The notes under the pieces were generated by a model. The model did not search any database and was not told the origin of the DNA. It saw nothing but the letters and a program-made list of their open reading frames with translations. A DNA stretch of 64,000 nt from Micromonospora sp. KC213 (GTDB lineage: Bacteria > Actinomycetota > Actinomycetes > Mycobacteriales > Micromonosporaceae): the NCBI RefSeq assembly GCF_004348325.1, contig NZ_SMKF01000003.1, positions 1 to 64,000 of the forward strand, written 5' to 3'. Positions 48,271 to 57,520 of the stretch are shown in pieces. Position 1 is the stretch's first letter, and each line of letters starts with the position of its first letter. The position numbers were made by a program, and so were the translations under genes.

Positions 48271-49542
48271 TTGAAGCGCGTCATCACCACCGCAGCTCTT
48301 TTCGCCACGGCCGCGCTTCTGGTAGTCGGCTGTACGCCAGGATCGAGCGGCGACTCCGGATCGTCCGACTCGAAGTCGTTCGAGTTCTGGTCGTTCACCG
48401 GGATCAACCAGAAGACCGACGTCGAGGCATACAAGAAGAAGCACCCGGACATCAACATCAAGCTCACCGAGGTGGGCAGCACGAGCGAGACGGCCCAGGC
48501 ACTCACCGCGGCACTGGCGGGCGGCAAGGTGCCCGACCTCGTGCTGATCCAGGGTGACGATCTGCCGAAGTTCATGCAGTCCCCGGACAATTTCGTGGAC
48601 CTGTCCACGCTCGGCGCCGACAAGATGAAGGGCGACTATCTCGACTGGGTGATGAAACAGTCGACGACCGAGGACGGCAAGATCATCGGAGTGCCGACGG
48701 ATGTCGGCGGCATGGCGGTCGTGTACCGCACCGACCTGTTCAAGGCCGCCGGTCTGCCCACCGACCGGGACCAGGTCTCCAAGCTGTGGCCGACCTGGGA
48801 CGCGTTCGCGCAGGTCGGCAAGCGGTACGTCCAGGCGACCGGCAAGCCGTTCCTGGACAACACGCCGACGAGCGTCTTCTTCCAGGCGGTCAACCAGGGA
48901 ACGGAGCGCTACTACGACGCGGAACGCAAGCTGTCGTACGACAGGAACCCCCAGGTCAAGGCCGCTTTCGACCTCACACTGAAGGTCTATGAGTCGGGCA
49001 TCTCCGCCAAGATCACCTCGTGGTCTCCCGGATGGACCGCGGGTATGAGCAAGGGTGACTTCGCGGCGATGTCGGCGCCGGCGTGGATGCTCAACGCGAT
49101 CAAGACCAACGCCCCCGATACCGCCGGCAAGTGGGATGTCGCCACCATCCCCGGCGGCTCGGGAAACTGGGGTGGCAGCTACCTCGCCATTCCCAAGCGA
49201 GCGAAGAACCCGAAGGCGGCCTGGGACTACATCGCCGAGATGCAGTCCCCCGAGGGCCAGCTCAACAACTTCCTGTCGAAGGGGAATCTGCCCACAACGC
49301 CGTCGGTCTACACGGACCCGAGGCTGCTGGAGAGGACCGAGCCGTTCTTCTCGAACGCACCGATTGGCAAGATCTACACCGAGTCCGTGGTGAATATCAA
49401 GCCCTTCTACATCGGTCCGGAGGACGCCACCATCGGCAGTGAACTGCTCAACACCCTCACCAGCGTCGAGCAGGGCAAGGTCGAGCCAGCCAATGCGTGG
49501 AACACCGCGCTGACCAACGTCAAGAACGCCCTACGCGGCTGA
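48271..49542 (+). CDS. Sugar ABC transporter substrate-binding lipoprotein
   Basis: The 423-residue protein is a lipoprotein with lipobox LVVGC (Cys 21), then a Ser/Gly linker and the family 1 solute-binding fold: FEFWSFTGINQKTDVEAYKK, GKVPDLVLIQGDDL, GVPTDVGGMAVVYRTDLFKA, AMSAPAWML and SPEGQLNNFLSKGNLP. It captures an oligosaccharide outside the membrane. TTG at 48271 is preferred because GGAGGG lies just upstream; ATG at 48259 is a weaker option. Two permease genes follow. Confidence 0.93.
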   Translation: MKRVITTAALFATAALLVVGCTPGSSGDSGSSDSKSFEFWSFTGINQKTDVEAYKKKHPDINIKLTEVGSTSETAQALTAALAGGKVPDLVLIQGDDLPKFMQSPDNFVDLSTLGADKMKGDYLDWVMKQSTTEDGKIIGVPTDVGGMAVVYRTDLFKAAGLPTDRDQVSKLWPTWDAFAQVGKRYVQATGKPFLDNTPTSVFFQAVNQGTERYYDAERKLSYDRNPQVKAAFDLTLKVYESGISAKITSWSPGWTAGMSKGDFAAMSAPAWMLNAIKTNAPDTAGKWDVATIPGGSGNWGGSYLAIPKRAKNPKAAWDYIAEMQSPEGQLNNFLSKGNLPTTPSVYTDPRLLERTEPFFSNAPIGKIYTESVVNIKPFYIGPEDATIGSELLNTLTSVEQGKVEPANAWNTALTNVKNALRG

Positions 49543-49605
49543 ATCGACGACTGATATGCGGCGGCCGGCGCGGGCCGGCCGCCGCACGTCGGGAAGGTGA
49601 GCGCT

Positions 49606-50568
49606 GTGACCACCATGCTCAGCCCGGCCGCGGCCCCGAAGGCCACCGCCAGGCCCACCCGCAACCGCCGCATCCAGCAGGGCTTACGCGAGCGACTGGC
49701 GCCCTACGTGTACGTGGCGCCGTTCTTTCTGCTCTTCTTCGTCTTCGGCCTTTTCCCGCTGCTGTTCACGTTCTACGTCGCCCTGTTCGACTGGGATCCG
49801 ATCGGCGAGCGACGCTACGTGGGGCTGGCCAACTTCGCCGAGCTCGTTGACGACCCGCGCTTCTGGGGTGCGCTGCGTAACACGTTCAGCATCTGGGTGC
49901 TGTCGACGGTTCCGCAGCTGCTGCTCGCGCTCGGTGTGGCGCACATGCTCAACCACGTACGGCTGCGGGCGGCCACGCTGTTCCGCATGTCGATGCTCGT
50001 TCCCTACGTCACCTCCGTGGCGGCGACGACCATCGTCTTCGCCCAGCTCTTCGACCGCGACTACGGCATGCTCAACTGGTTCCTCGGATTGCTGGGTTTC
50101 CAGCACATCGACTTCACCGCGTCGGTGTGGGGGAGCCACATCATGATCGCCGTGATGGTCGCCTGGCGGTGGACCGGATACAACACCCTGCTGTATCTCG
50201 CCTCGCTCCAAACGGTGCCCCGCGAGCTGTTCGAAGCCGCCGCGGTGGACGGCGCCAACGGCTGGAAGCAGTTCCGGCACATCACCATCCCCGCGCTGCG
50301 GCCGATCATCGTGTTCACCGTCGTCACGTCGACGATCGGGGGGTTGCAGATCTTCACCGAGCCGCTGCTGGCCAATCCGGTGGGCGGGTTGACGTGCGGA
50401 GCGGCGCGGCAGTGCCAGACCCTCACCCTCTTCCTCTACGAACAGGCCTTCGGCCGGTTCCACTTCGGCTACGGCGCCGCCGTCGGCGTCGCGCTCTTCG
50501 TCATGGTCGTGATCGTCGCGGCGATCAACTACCTGCTGGTCACCCGCATCCGCTCGGAGCGTCCTTGA
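49606..50568 (+). CDS. Sugar ABC transporter permease (first)
   Basis: The 320-residue protein has six membrane helices and the conserved EAA loop EAAAVDGANGWKQFRHITIP that docks the ATPase. It is of the MalF/CUT1 type with the usual N-terminal APYVYVAPFFLLFFVFG. GTG at 49606 has GGGAAGG eight bases upstream. No ATPase is encoded nearby; CUT1 systems in actinomycetes often share a single MsiK-like ATPase. Confidence 0.93.
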   Translation: MTTMLSPAAAPKATARPTRNRRIQQGLRERLAPYVYVAPFFLLFFVFGLFPLLFTFYVALFDWDPIGERRYVGLANFAELVDDPRFWGALRNTFSIWVLSTVPQLLLALGVAHMLNHVRLRAATLFRMSMLVPYVTSVAATTIVFAQLFDRDYGMLNWFLGLLGFQHIDFTASVWGSHIMIAVMVAWRWTGYNTLLYLASLQTVPRELFEAAAVDGANGWKQFRHITIPALRPIIVFTVVTSTIGGLQIFTEPLLANPVGGLTCGAARQCQTLTLFLYEQAFGRFHFGYGAAVGVALFVMVVIVAAINYLLVTRIRSERP

Positions 50569-50770
50569 CGGCCTCACCACGTTTCAGGGCGGGGAACCCG
50601 TGCCCTCGCGGGTTGGGTTTCCGGCTTCGCCGGCGGCTGCGTCGCGGTCGCCCCCGACCGTCCTACCTCGCCCCCACGGGCAGCCACGGCAGGACCTGCC
50701 GCCAGGATGTTCGTGGGCGGCCCGAATTCCTTCCTACGGCTAACGCCGGGGGTCTCCTTCGGAGGTTCCG
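50569..50770. mobile_element. IS605-type right-end-like hairpin block between permease genes
   Basis: This 200-bp insert within the operon is a string of hairpins: CGGGGAACCCG, CCGGCTTCGCCGG (50621-50633) and the final CTCCTTCGGAGG (50756-50767). The style resembles the structured right ends (omega-RNA region) of IS605/IS607 TnpB elements in actinomycetes, but no tnpB remains, so the identification is tentative. It supplies the ribosome site region of the following gene. Confidence 0.35.
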
Positions 50771-51640
50771 ATGAATCCCGCGCCCTCGACCGTCAGGCGC
50801 GCACCGCATCGCCGGCGCAGTTCCGACCGAGTTCCCTTCGTGGTGTACGCGGTGCTCGGCGTCATGGTGGTCCTCAGCGTGTTCCCGCTCTACTGGATGT
50901 TCGTGGTCGCCACCACGGACTCGGCCACCGCGACGAGCCTGCCGCCGCACGTCCTGCCGGGCGGCAACTTCCTCTACCTGGCCGGCCTGGTCTTCGACAC
51001 CGTGCCGTTCGTGCAGGCACTCCTGAACAGCGTCGTCGTGGCGACCTCGATCGGTGTGGGCCAGGCGCTGCTGTGCGCGCTGGCCGGTTTCGCCTTCGCC
51101 AAGCTGTCCTTCCGGGGCCGCAACACGCTCTTCCTCATCGTCGTGCTGACGATGACGGTGCCGGCCCAACTGTCCGTCGTACCGCAGTATCTGATCATGT
51201 CGCGGCTCAACTGGGTGGACACCCTTCAGGCGTTGATCGTCCCGGGCCTGGTGAGCGCGTTCGGCATCTTTTGGATGCGCCAGCACATCGTCGGCACCAT
51301 CGACGACGACCTGATGAACGCCGCCCGCGTGGACGGCGCGACGACCTGGCAGATCTTCTGGCGCATCGCCTTCCCGTTGGTCCGCCCGGCGGCGCTCGTC
51401 CTGGGACTGTTCGGGTTCGTCAACGCCTGGAACGACTTCCTGTGGCCGTTCATCGTGCTGAAATCCCCGGAGCGGTACACGGTCCAGATCGCCATCAAGG
51501 CGCTGCAGAACAACCGGGACATCGACCTGGGCCTGGCCATGTCGGGTTCGTTCCTGGCCACACTGCCGCTGCTGGTGTTGTTCGTCTTCATCGGGCGGCG
51601 TCTGGTGCAGGGGATCATGGAAGGGGCGTTCAAAGGTTGA
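50771..51640 (+). CDS. Sugar ABC transporter permease (second)
   Basis: The 289-residue MalG-type permease has six helices and the EAA-like loop NAARVDGATTWQIFWRIAFP. Other landmarks are FPLYWMFVVATTD and FGFVNAWNDFLWPFIVL. It should pair with the 49606-50568 protein. The stop overlaps the TTG start of the GH43-like gene, so import and breakdown are coupled. An unusual 200-bp hairpin block separates it from the first permease. Confidence 0.92.
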   Translation: MNPAPSTVRRAPHRRRSSDRVPFVVYAVLGVMVVLSVFPLYWMFVVATTDSATATSLPPHVLPGGNFLYLAGLVFDTVPFVQALLNSVVVATSIGVGQALLCALAGFAFAKLSFRGRNTLFLIVVLTMTVPAQLSVVPQYLIMSRLNWVDTLQALIVPGLVSAFGIFWMRQHIVGTIDDDLMNAARVDGATTWQIFWRIAFPLVRPAALVLGLFGFVNAWNDFLWPFIVLKSPERYTVQIAIKALQNNRDIDLGLAMSGSFLATLPLLVLFVFIGRRLVQGIMEGAFKG

Positions 51641-52374
51641 CAGACTCCAGCGCCGCCCCCCAGGCCCGCGTGGTGCTGCCGTCGGTTCTCCGCTCGGGCA
51701 CCATCCTGCCGGCCGGCGTCCGGCTCACCACCGACCATCCCGATGTCGATGTCAGCTCCGGTGTGATCACCAGCCGCGCGGCGGACGCGGTCGTCGCCCG
51801 TATCACGGCGCCGACCGCGTCCGAGGCCACGGGCACGTTCGATGTCACGGTGCTGCCGGCGGACGCGCCGGTACTGCTGGCCGGCACGCGGCGCCCGGAC
51901 ACCGACCCGGCGGTCTACGCACCACGTATCGCGTTCAGCCTGCATCTGGCGCTGGCAACGCCGGACGGCGCGGTCACCCGGCTCAACGACGACCGTGGGG
52001 TCCTGTTCCCCCGCGCGGTTCCCACCGAGCACGTTGACATCCATCGCGTGCGTACCCTCACCGATCCGTGGGTGTTCGCGGTCCCCGGTGGGTACGCCGT
52101 CGTCGCCTCGCCCGCCCTGTCGGACGGCTCGCCGGAGCCGTCGGCCAACTCGGCGGTCCTGCTGTTCCAGTCGCCCGATCTCATCCGGTACGAGGAGATC
52201 GGGCTGGTCCAGGTGGCCGCTGGCGGCGGCGTGCGGCAGCCGCGCGGGGTGTACGACCAGGTACGCGCGGAGTTCGTGGTGTGGTGGACCGACGACGAGG
52301 GTGAGATGTGGTCCTGCAACGCGGCCGGGCTACGCGGACCGTGGGCACCTCCCATCCCGGCGGCGACTGCGTGA
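51637..52374 (+). CDS. GH43-like protein: Ig-like domain plus partial propeller
   Basis: The 245-residue product starts with TTG overlapping the permease stop. Residues 10-75 form an atrophied bacterial Ig-like domain (GVITSRAADAVVARITAPT, GTFDVTVLP) that often sits in GH43 proteins. The rest shows propeller strands (TLTDPWVFAVPGGYAVVAS, SPDLIRYEEIGLVQV, VRQPRGVYDQVRAEFVVWW). It lacks a signal peptide, so it would act on imported sugars. It is shorter than a full five-bladed enzyme and is probably partly degraded, like the gene after it. Confidence 0.6.
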   Translation: MTDSSAAPQARVVLPSVLRSGTILPAGVRLTTDHPDVDVSSGVITSRAADAVVARITAPTASEATGTFDVTVLPADAPVLLAGTRRPDTDPAVYAPRIAFSLHLALATPDGAVTRLNDDRGVLFPRAVPTEHVDIHRVRTLTDPWVFAVPGGYAVVASPALSDGSPEPSANSAVLLFQSPDLIRYEEIGLVQVAAGGGVRQPRGVYDQVRAEFVVWWTDDEGEMWSCNAAGLRGPWAPPIPAATA

Positions 52375-52680
52375 CCCCGACCGAGCAGCTGATCCGCGTC
52401 GCGGACAGCATTGCCGGGCTCGCCACCGCGCCGGATCACGCGATCCTCGAGGTCGGCACGGCGAGTATCGCCGGCTGCTTCTGGGCTCCCGAACTGCACC
52501 TGATCGGGAATCGACGCGCATCCCGGGATCACCACGCGGGGAAGGTGCGTGGCGCTGCGCCGCATCCACTGGGCCGCCGACGGGCACCTGGTGCTCGATC
52601 AGCGACCCGATGAGGAGGTCGCGCCGCAGCTGCGCCGGGTCCGCGCGGTCGTCCGGGTCGCTGCCGCCCGTACCGGCTAG
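52371..52680 (+). pseudogene. Internally deleted GH43 gene
   Basis: The reading frame begins with GTG overlapping the upstream stop and soon contains CFWAPELHLIG, the WAPELH motif of GH43 enzymes. After about 50 codons the frame is lost, and in another frame the typical GH43 C-terminus appears: RRIHWAADGHLVLDQRPDEE, then VAPQLRRVRAVVRV, ending in TAG. About 200 codons of the middle are missing, so the gene is dead. Confidence 0.65.
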
Positions 52681-52798
52681 CCGAGCGGGTCGGTCGCGGT
52701 CGGCGCCCGCGGCTGCGGGTCGACTCCCGGCCGGGCGCTGGTGCTGCCGGTCGCGGGCGCGATCCCGGACCCAAACCGCAGAAGGAGATGATGTCGCT

Positions 52799-55747
52799 GT
52801 GCGTTGCTCGTTGGCCCGCCACACGCGCAGAGCCGCCCTGGCGGTGGCCGCTGTCCTGACCGCGACCGGTGTACTCGGTCGGTTCGCACCATCCGCACAG
52901 GCTCTCCCCGCAGAACACGTCATCGTGGTCGCGCCACCCGGCACCGAGAACGCCAGTGACCGCGGTCCGGGCACCTTCGAACGGCCGCTGGCCACCCTGC
53001 GCGAGGCACAACGGCGCGCACGCGTTCAGGCCGCCAAAGGCGACCGTGACGTCGCCGTCGTGCTGCGCAGCGGCACGTACCGGTTGAGTGAGCCGCTGCG
53101 GTTCGACGCCGCGGACTCCGGCCGCGACGGTCACACGGTCACCTGGCGGGCGTCGGGTGCAGCGGCCGTCCTCAGTGGGGCCCGGCCGGTGACCGGCTGG
53201 CAGCTCGACGACGCCGAGAAGGGCATCTACAAGGCACACGTCGGTACCGGCTTCGATACCCGCCAGCTGTATGTCGACGGGGTCTTGGCACAGCGCGCCC
53301 GGATCCGGCTCGCCCGTACCGACATCACGCTCAACCCGACTGGCTTCACCCTCAACAATCCGGAGCTGGCCTGCCTGGCCACCGTGCCGGACCAGCAGCG
53401 TATCGACTTCCAGGCGATGCAGTCGTTCACCAACCGGTTCGCACCGGTGCAGGGCATCTCCGGCATGACCGTCGTCATGCAACAGCCCGCCTGGGACAAC
53501 AACACCTACGGGTACGACGCACTCCAGGCCCCGTTTCGTGCGCCGACCTACTTCCTGCTGAACTCAAGGCACTTCCTGAACGAGCCCGGCGAGTGGTACC
53601 TCGACACCACGACCGGGACGCTGTACTACAAGCCGGTGCCGGGACAGGACATGCGGCGTGCGCGGGTCGAGCTGCCGCACCTGGAGTCTCTGCTGCAGGT
53701 GGGCGGCACCTATGACGAACCGGTCCGGAACCTACGGTTTCAGGGCCTGACGTTCACCGGTACCACGTGGCTGTATCCCAGTTCACCTGACGGGTACGCG
53801 AGCCAGCAGACCGGGGTGTTCATCAGCGGTGTCCAGCCGGACCGCCCCGCAGACGCGTTCACCTCCTGTGCGGTCGGCTGCCGAGGATTCGAAGCATCCC
53901 GCAACGGCTGGGCGCAGGCGCCCGCCGCGGTGCAGGTCTCGGCGGTCGACGGCGTCAGTTTCCGCGACAACACCTTCGTCAACCTCGGCTCCATCGGGCT
54001 CGGGATCGGCAACGACGCCACCGCCCACGCCACCGGCGTCGGGCTGGGTGCCCACGACGTCTCGGTGGTCGGCAACACGTTCACCGCGAGCGCCGGGGGC
54101 GGCATCATGGTCGGCGGCGTGCGTCCGGACGCGCACCACCCGTCGGACCCTCGCATGGTCAACAGCGACATCCACATCAGCGACAACCGGCTCTACGCGT
54201 CGGTCCTCGAGTACCTCGACCAGGACCCGATCTTCGCCTCCTACGCCACCCGGCTCACCATCGAGCACAACTACATCGATGGCGCGCCGTACACCGGCAT
54301 CGGGGTCGGCTACGGGTGGGGCGCGAACGATCCCGGCGGCAGCCCGGAGTACCTCGACCGGGGCCTCTACGAGTTCCAGCCGATCTACCAGACCCCGACG
54401 ACGTTGCGCGACGTACGCGTGGTCGGCAACCACGTGCGCAATGTCGTGCAGACGATGTTCGACGCCGGCTGCATATACACCCTGTCGGCGATGCCCGGCA
54501 GCACGATCGAGGAGAACTTCTGCGAGAGCAGTGGCCAGCTCGGCCTCTACTTCGACGAGGGATCCCGATACCTGACCGTCAGCCGCAACGTGTTCATCGA
54601 CACCGCCGAACAGTGGGCGCACGCCAACAACCAGAACGGAAACCGCACCGGCGACCTCACCCTGATCGACAACTACGCGACCAACCAGGCGATCACCGGC
54701 ATCGTCGACGGCAGCCGCGGCAACGTCACCCGCGGAAACGTCACCATCACCGCCGCGAACCCGCCGATCGAGGCCAGCCGCGTCATGTACCGGGCCGGTC
54801 CGACCGGTACGTACCGCGGCCCGGCCGACCCGAACCGGCCTCCGGTCGGCGCCGCGCTGTCGGCCGATCCGGTCAGCGTCAGCGCCGGGGGCACCACCAC
54901 GGTCACCGCGACCGTGGAGAACGTCGGCGACGAGATGGCGTCTGGTCTGACCGCCGCGATCGCCGTGCCGGATGGCTGGCGCGCCGTGCGTACCGGACCG
55001 GCGCCGCGGCAGCGGCTCGCCCCGGGCGGCACACAGGCAGTCTCGTGGCAGGTAACCGCACCGGCGTCGCTCTCCACCCCGCTCGCCCGGGCGGCGGTCA
55101 CGGTCACGATGGGCTTCCTGACCAGTCAGACCCGGTACGAACTGACCAGAATGCTGTACGTGACCGCCGTCACCCCGCTGACGTCCATGGTCGGGTACGG
55201 GTCGGTGCCGAGCCAGTTCGGTGAGGCCGACGACAGGTTCGTCATTCTGACCTCGGGGGCGGACATCTGGCAGGACGCGGGCGGCGCCTTCGACGAGTAC
55301 GGCACCATCTACCGCGACGCCGCGGTAGGAGTTACGTCGACCGTGACCGCGCGGGTCACCGCGATGGAGAACACGAACCCGTGGGCCAAGGCGGGTGTGG
55401 CCATCCGCAACGACCTCACCGGCGCCGGCACGTCGCCGGGGTACGCCGTGATGGTGGTGACACCGGGCAACGGGGTCGCGTTCCAGTGGGACGCCAACGG
55501 CAGCGGCTACCTCGATTCGTTCAGCGGGGTCGGCGGTGTCCGGGCGCCCGCGTGGGTGCGGCTGGTCCGGTCAGGCAGCGAGGTCAGCGGCTACTACTCC
55601 ACCGACGGCATTACCTGGACCACGGTCGGCCCGACCGTCAACCTGGCCGGCATCGCCGAAACGCAGGACGCCGGCCTGATCGCCACCTCCCACGCCGCCG
55701 GGGTGACCGGCGAGTTCAGCTTCAGTGATTTCACCGTCACCCCTTGA
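52799..55747 (+). CDS. Large secreted right-handed beta-helix protein
   Basis: The 982-residue protein has a signal peptide (cleaved near SAQA-LPA), a parallel beta-helix with many short N-x-F/G-x turns (about 40-680; GTERPL-like start, SFRDNTFVNLGSIGLGIGND, VVGNTFTASAGGGIMVGG, TIEENFCESSGQLGLYF), a NEW3-like Ig domain (ALSADPVSVSAGGTTTVTA, about 685-780) and a C-terminal LamG/DUF1349-like domain (about 800-982). Such proteins are polysaccharide lyases or GH141-like hydrolases acting on pectin or hemicellulose. Catalytic residues cannot be fixed. GTG at 52799 follows AAGGAG; spacing is long. Confidence 0.82.
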   Translation: MRCSLARHTRRAALAVAAVLTATGVLGRFAPSAQALPAEHVIVVAPPGTENASDRGPGTFERPLATLREAQRRARVQAAKGDRDVAVVLRSGTYRLSEPLRFDAADSGRDGHTVTWRASGAAAVLSGARPVTGWQLDDAEKGIYKAHVGTGFDTRQLYVDGVLAQRARIRLARTDITLNPTGFTLNNPELACLATVPDQQRIDFQAMQSFTNRFAPVQGISGMTVVMQQPAWDNNTYGYDALQAPFRAPTYFLLNSRHFLNEPGEWYLDTTTGTLYYKPVPGQDMRRARVELPHLESLLQVGGTYDEPVRNLRFQGLTFTGTTWLYPSSPDGYASQQTGVFISGVQPDRPADAFTSCAVGCRGFEASRNGWAQAPAAVQVSAVDGVSFRDNTFVNLGSIGLGIGNDATAHATGVGLGAHDVSVVGNTFTASAGGGIMVGGVRPDAHHPSDPRMVNSDIHISDNRLYASVLEYLDQDPIFASYATRLTIEHNYIDGAPYTGIGVGYGWGANDPGGSPEYLDRGLYEFQPIYQTPTTLRDVRVVGNHVRNVVQTMFDAGCIYTLSAMPGSTIEENFCESSGQLGLYFDEGSRYLTVSRNVFIDTAEQWAHANNQNGNRTGDLTLIDNYATNQAITGIVDGSRGNVTRGNVTITAANPPIEASRVMYRAGPTGTYRGPADPNRPPVGAALSADPVSVSAGGTTTVTATVENVGDEMASGLTAAIAVPDGWRAVRTGPAPRQRLAPGGTQAVSWQVTAPASLSTPLARAAVTVTMGFLTSQTRYELTRMLYVTAVTPLTSMVGYGSVPSQFGEADDRFVILTSGADIWQDAGGAFDEYGTIYRDAAVGVTSTVTARVTAMENTNPWAKAGVAIRNDLTGAGTSPGYAVMVVTPGNGVAFQWDANGSGYLDSFSGVGGVRAPAWVRLVRSGSEVSGYYSTDGITWTTVGPTVNLAGIAETQDAGLIATSHAAGVTGEFSFSDFTVTP

Positions 55748-55800
55748 CCACCACCGATCGCCACTTCGCCCAGCCCAGCTCACAGTTGGGGTGCAGGCGT

Positions 55801-55832
55801 GTGCCCCCGGCCTTGGGGTTGGCCGGGGGCAC
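55801..55832. terminator. Bidirectional terminator between beta-helix and GH5 genes
   Basis: GTGCCCCCGGCC (55801-55812) and GGCCGGGGGCAC (55821-55832) form a perfect 12-bp stem with an eight-base loop between two convergent genes. Confidence 0.8.
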
Positions 55833-55844
55833 CGCGAGGTTGGG

Positions 55845-57338
55845 TCAGACGTATGGGCTCTGGGTCAGCAGGTGGGCCCTGTAGCCCTCGCCGACGCCGG
55901 GTTCCGGTGTGCCGGCCCAGTCCTTGATGAGCACGGCGCCGCCGGTGCAGCCCCAAGGGTTCCAGGTCCAGGCCAGGTACCCCATGTCGTGCGCGTCGGC
56001 CCAGGTGACCAGGCGTTGCATGTAGTCGAAGTTGCAATCGTCCTGACCGAACTCACCGATGACGACCGGCACCTGCTGCGCGAGTGGGGCGATCTGGCTG
56101 TCCCAGCAGGACTCGCTCGCGCAGGCGTTGAAGCTGTACGCGTGCCAGGAGGCGGCGATGTTGTTCAGCGGGTCCTTCGGCTTGTACGTCAGCCATTCGC
56201 GCATGTCGTTGGTCCATTCCAGGCCGCCGACCATGAGCATGTTGGTGGCGCCGGTGGCGCGGACCGCGTCGACGAGGTCCTGCATACCGGCGGCCTCGTA
56301 GGGGAGGCCGGTGCAGGTGCCGCCGTCGCGGAGGCATTGCCAGCCCAGGGTCTTGTTCCATTCGGCGGGCATGTCCGGGTACGGCTCGTTGAACAGGTCG
56401 AAGACGACGGCGTCGTTGCCTTTGAAGGTGTTGGCGACGCCGGTCCAGAACTGTGGGGCGTACCGCGCGTCCGGCATCGGCTTCTGGCAGGTGGCGTGCT
56501 CGTCCTTGCAGTGCCAATCCGGGCTGTTCGTGTAGGCGCCCCAGGTCCAGTGCAGGTCGAGGATGACGTTGATGCCGTTGGCGACCAAGAGGTCAACGTA
56601 GTCCTTGACGCCCTGCTGGTAGGTGGCGCCGCTGGGTGAGCCGTTGACGCCCAGCCAGCACTCCTCGTTCAGCGGAATCCGGACGGCGTGGATGTTCCAG
56701 GTCTTCATCGCGTCGACGGATGCCTGGTCGACCGGCCCGGAGTCCCACAGGCCCTTGCCCTGGACGCAGGCGAACTCGCCGCTGGAGCGGCTCACGCCCA
56801 GCAGCCGGTACGCCTTGCCGTCCCCGGTCAGGATCTTGTTGCCGGACACGCGCAGCTTCGGCGCCGGACCGCTCGGAGGTGGCGTTGTGGTGGTCGGGGA
56901 CGGGCTGGCGGTCGGTGTGGTCACCGAGCCCGTGCACACGGTGCCGTTGAGCGCGAAGGACGGGGGTATCGGGTTGGCGTCGTTCCATGCGCCGAGGAAC
57001 CCGATCGAGGTGGACGCGCCGGTGCCCAGTGACCCGTTCCAGGTCATGCTGGCCGCGGAAACGCGGGTGCCGGACTGCGTCCAGGTCGCACTCCAACCCT
57101 GCGTGACGCGCTGGCTGGCGTTCGGGAAGTCGAACGTCAGCGTCCAGTTCGACATCGGGTCACCGAGGTTGGTGATGGCGACGTTGGCGGTGAACCCGCC
57201 TTTCCACTGGCTCTGCACCGTGTACGTGACGGAGCAGCCAGATGCGGCCGCCGCGACGGGAGGGGTTGCCGTTGCGATGCCACCCAGTACCAGCGCGCTG
57301 GCGGCGCCGGCGGCCAGTAGTGCATGACGGTGTTTCAT
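55845..57338 (-). CDS. Secreted endoglucanase GH5 with N-terminal CBM2
   Basis: The 497-residue enzyme has a signal peptide (cleaved near VAAAA-SGC), a CBM2 (about 34-137, with SQWKGGFTANVAITN and the disulfide cysteines 35 and 135), a Thr/Pro linker and a GH5 barrel (about 160-497). The acid/base is E318 in FDLFNEPYPD and the nucleophile E429 in VVIGEFGQDD. It hydrolyses cellulose or mixed glucans. ATG at 57338 has a GAGGAG site. A CelR-type box and a ROK-type operator lie upstream. Confidence 0.95.
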   Translation of the reverse strand: MKHRHALLAAGAASALVLGGIATATPPVAAAASGCSVTYTVQSQWKGGFTANVAITNLGDPMSNWTLTFDFPNASQRVTQGWSATWTQSGTRVSAASMTWNGSLGTGASTSIGFLGAWNDANPIPPSFALNGTVCTGSVTTPTASPSPTTTTPPPSGPAPKLRVSGNKILTGDGKAYRLLGVSRSSGEFACVQGKGLWDSGPVDQASVDAMKTWNIHAVRIPLNEECWLGVNGSPSGATYQQGVKDYVDLLVANGINVILDLHWTWGAYTNSPDWHCKDEHATCQKPMPDARYAPQFWTGVANTFKGNDAVVFDLFNEPYPDMPAEWNKTLGWQCLRDGGTCTGLPYEAAGMQDLVDAVRATGATNMLMVGGLEWTNDMREWLTYKPKDPLNNIAASWHAYSFNACASESCWDSQIAPLAQQVPVVIGEFGQDDCNFDYMQRLVTWADAHDMGYLAWTWNPWGCTGGAVLIKDWAGTPEPGVGEGYRAHLLTQSPYV

Positions 57339-57369
57339 CTGATCTCCTCGTGGATGGGTGAGGGATCGA

Positions 57370-57383
57370 TGGGAGCGCTGCCG
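57370..57383. promoter_or_regulatory. CelR/CebR-like operator before the cellulase gene
   Basis: TGGGAGCGCTGCCG matches 12 of 14 bases of the CelR/CebR box (TGGGAGCGCTCCCA) known in Thermobifida and Streptomyces. It lies about 32 bases upstream of the GH5 start. No CelR is encoded in the window. Confidence 0.65.
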
Positions 57384-57388
57384 ACATC

Positions 57389-57413
57389 CTTTATTAGGCA
57401 GGTTACGAAAGTC
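57389..57413. promoter_or_regulatory. ROK-type operator candidate, site 1
   Basis: The segment carries TTAT-TAGGCA-GG-TTA-CGA-AAGTC. The same pattern occurs reversed upstream of the GH2 gene, and a right-half copy precedes the ROK gene between them. Confidence 0.55.
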
Positions 57414-57473
57414 AATACGCCGCATGACCGAGGCTCAGGTGCGCAGGAGGAGGCGACGGGAGCAGCTCAGCAG

Positions 57474-57491
57474 GGGGTTAAGTAAGGTGAC
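57474..57491. promoter_or_regulatory. ROK-type operator candidate, half-site before the regulator
   Basis: GGTTAAGTAAGGTGAC contains the TTA-AGT-AAG right half of the two longer sites and lies about 35 bases upstream of the ROK start. Confidence 0.45.
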
Positions 57492-57520
57492 CCGGCAACC
57501 GACGGGACGGAGGGGGCATC

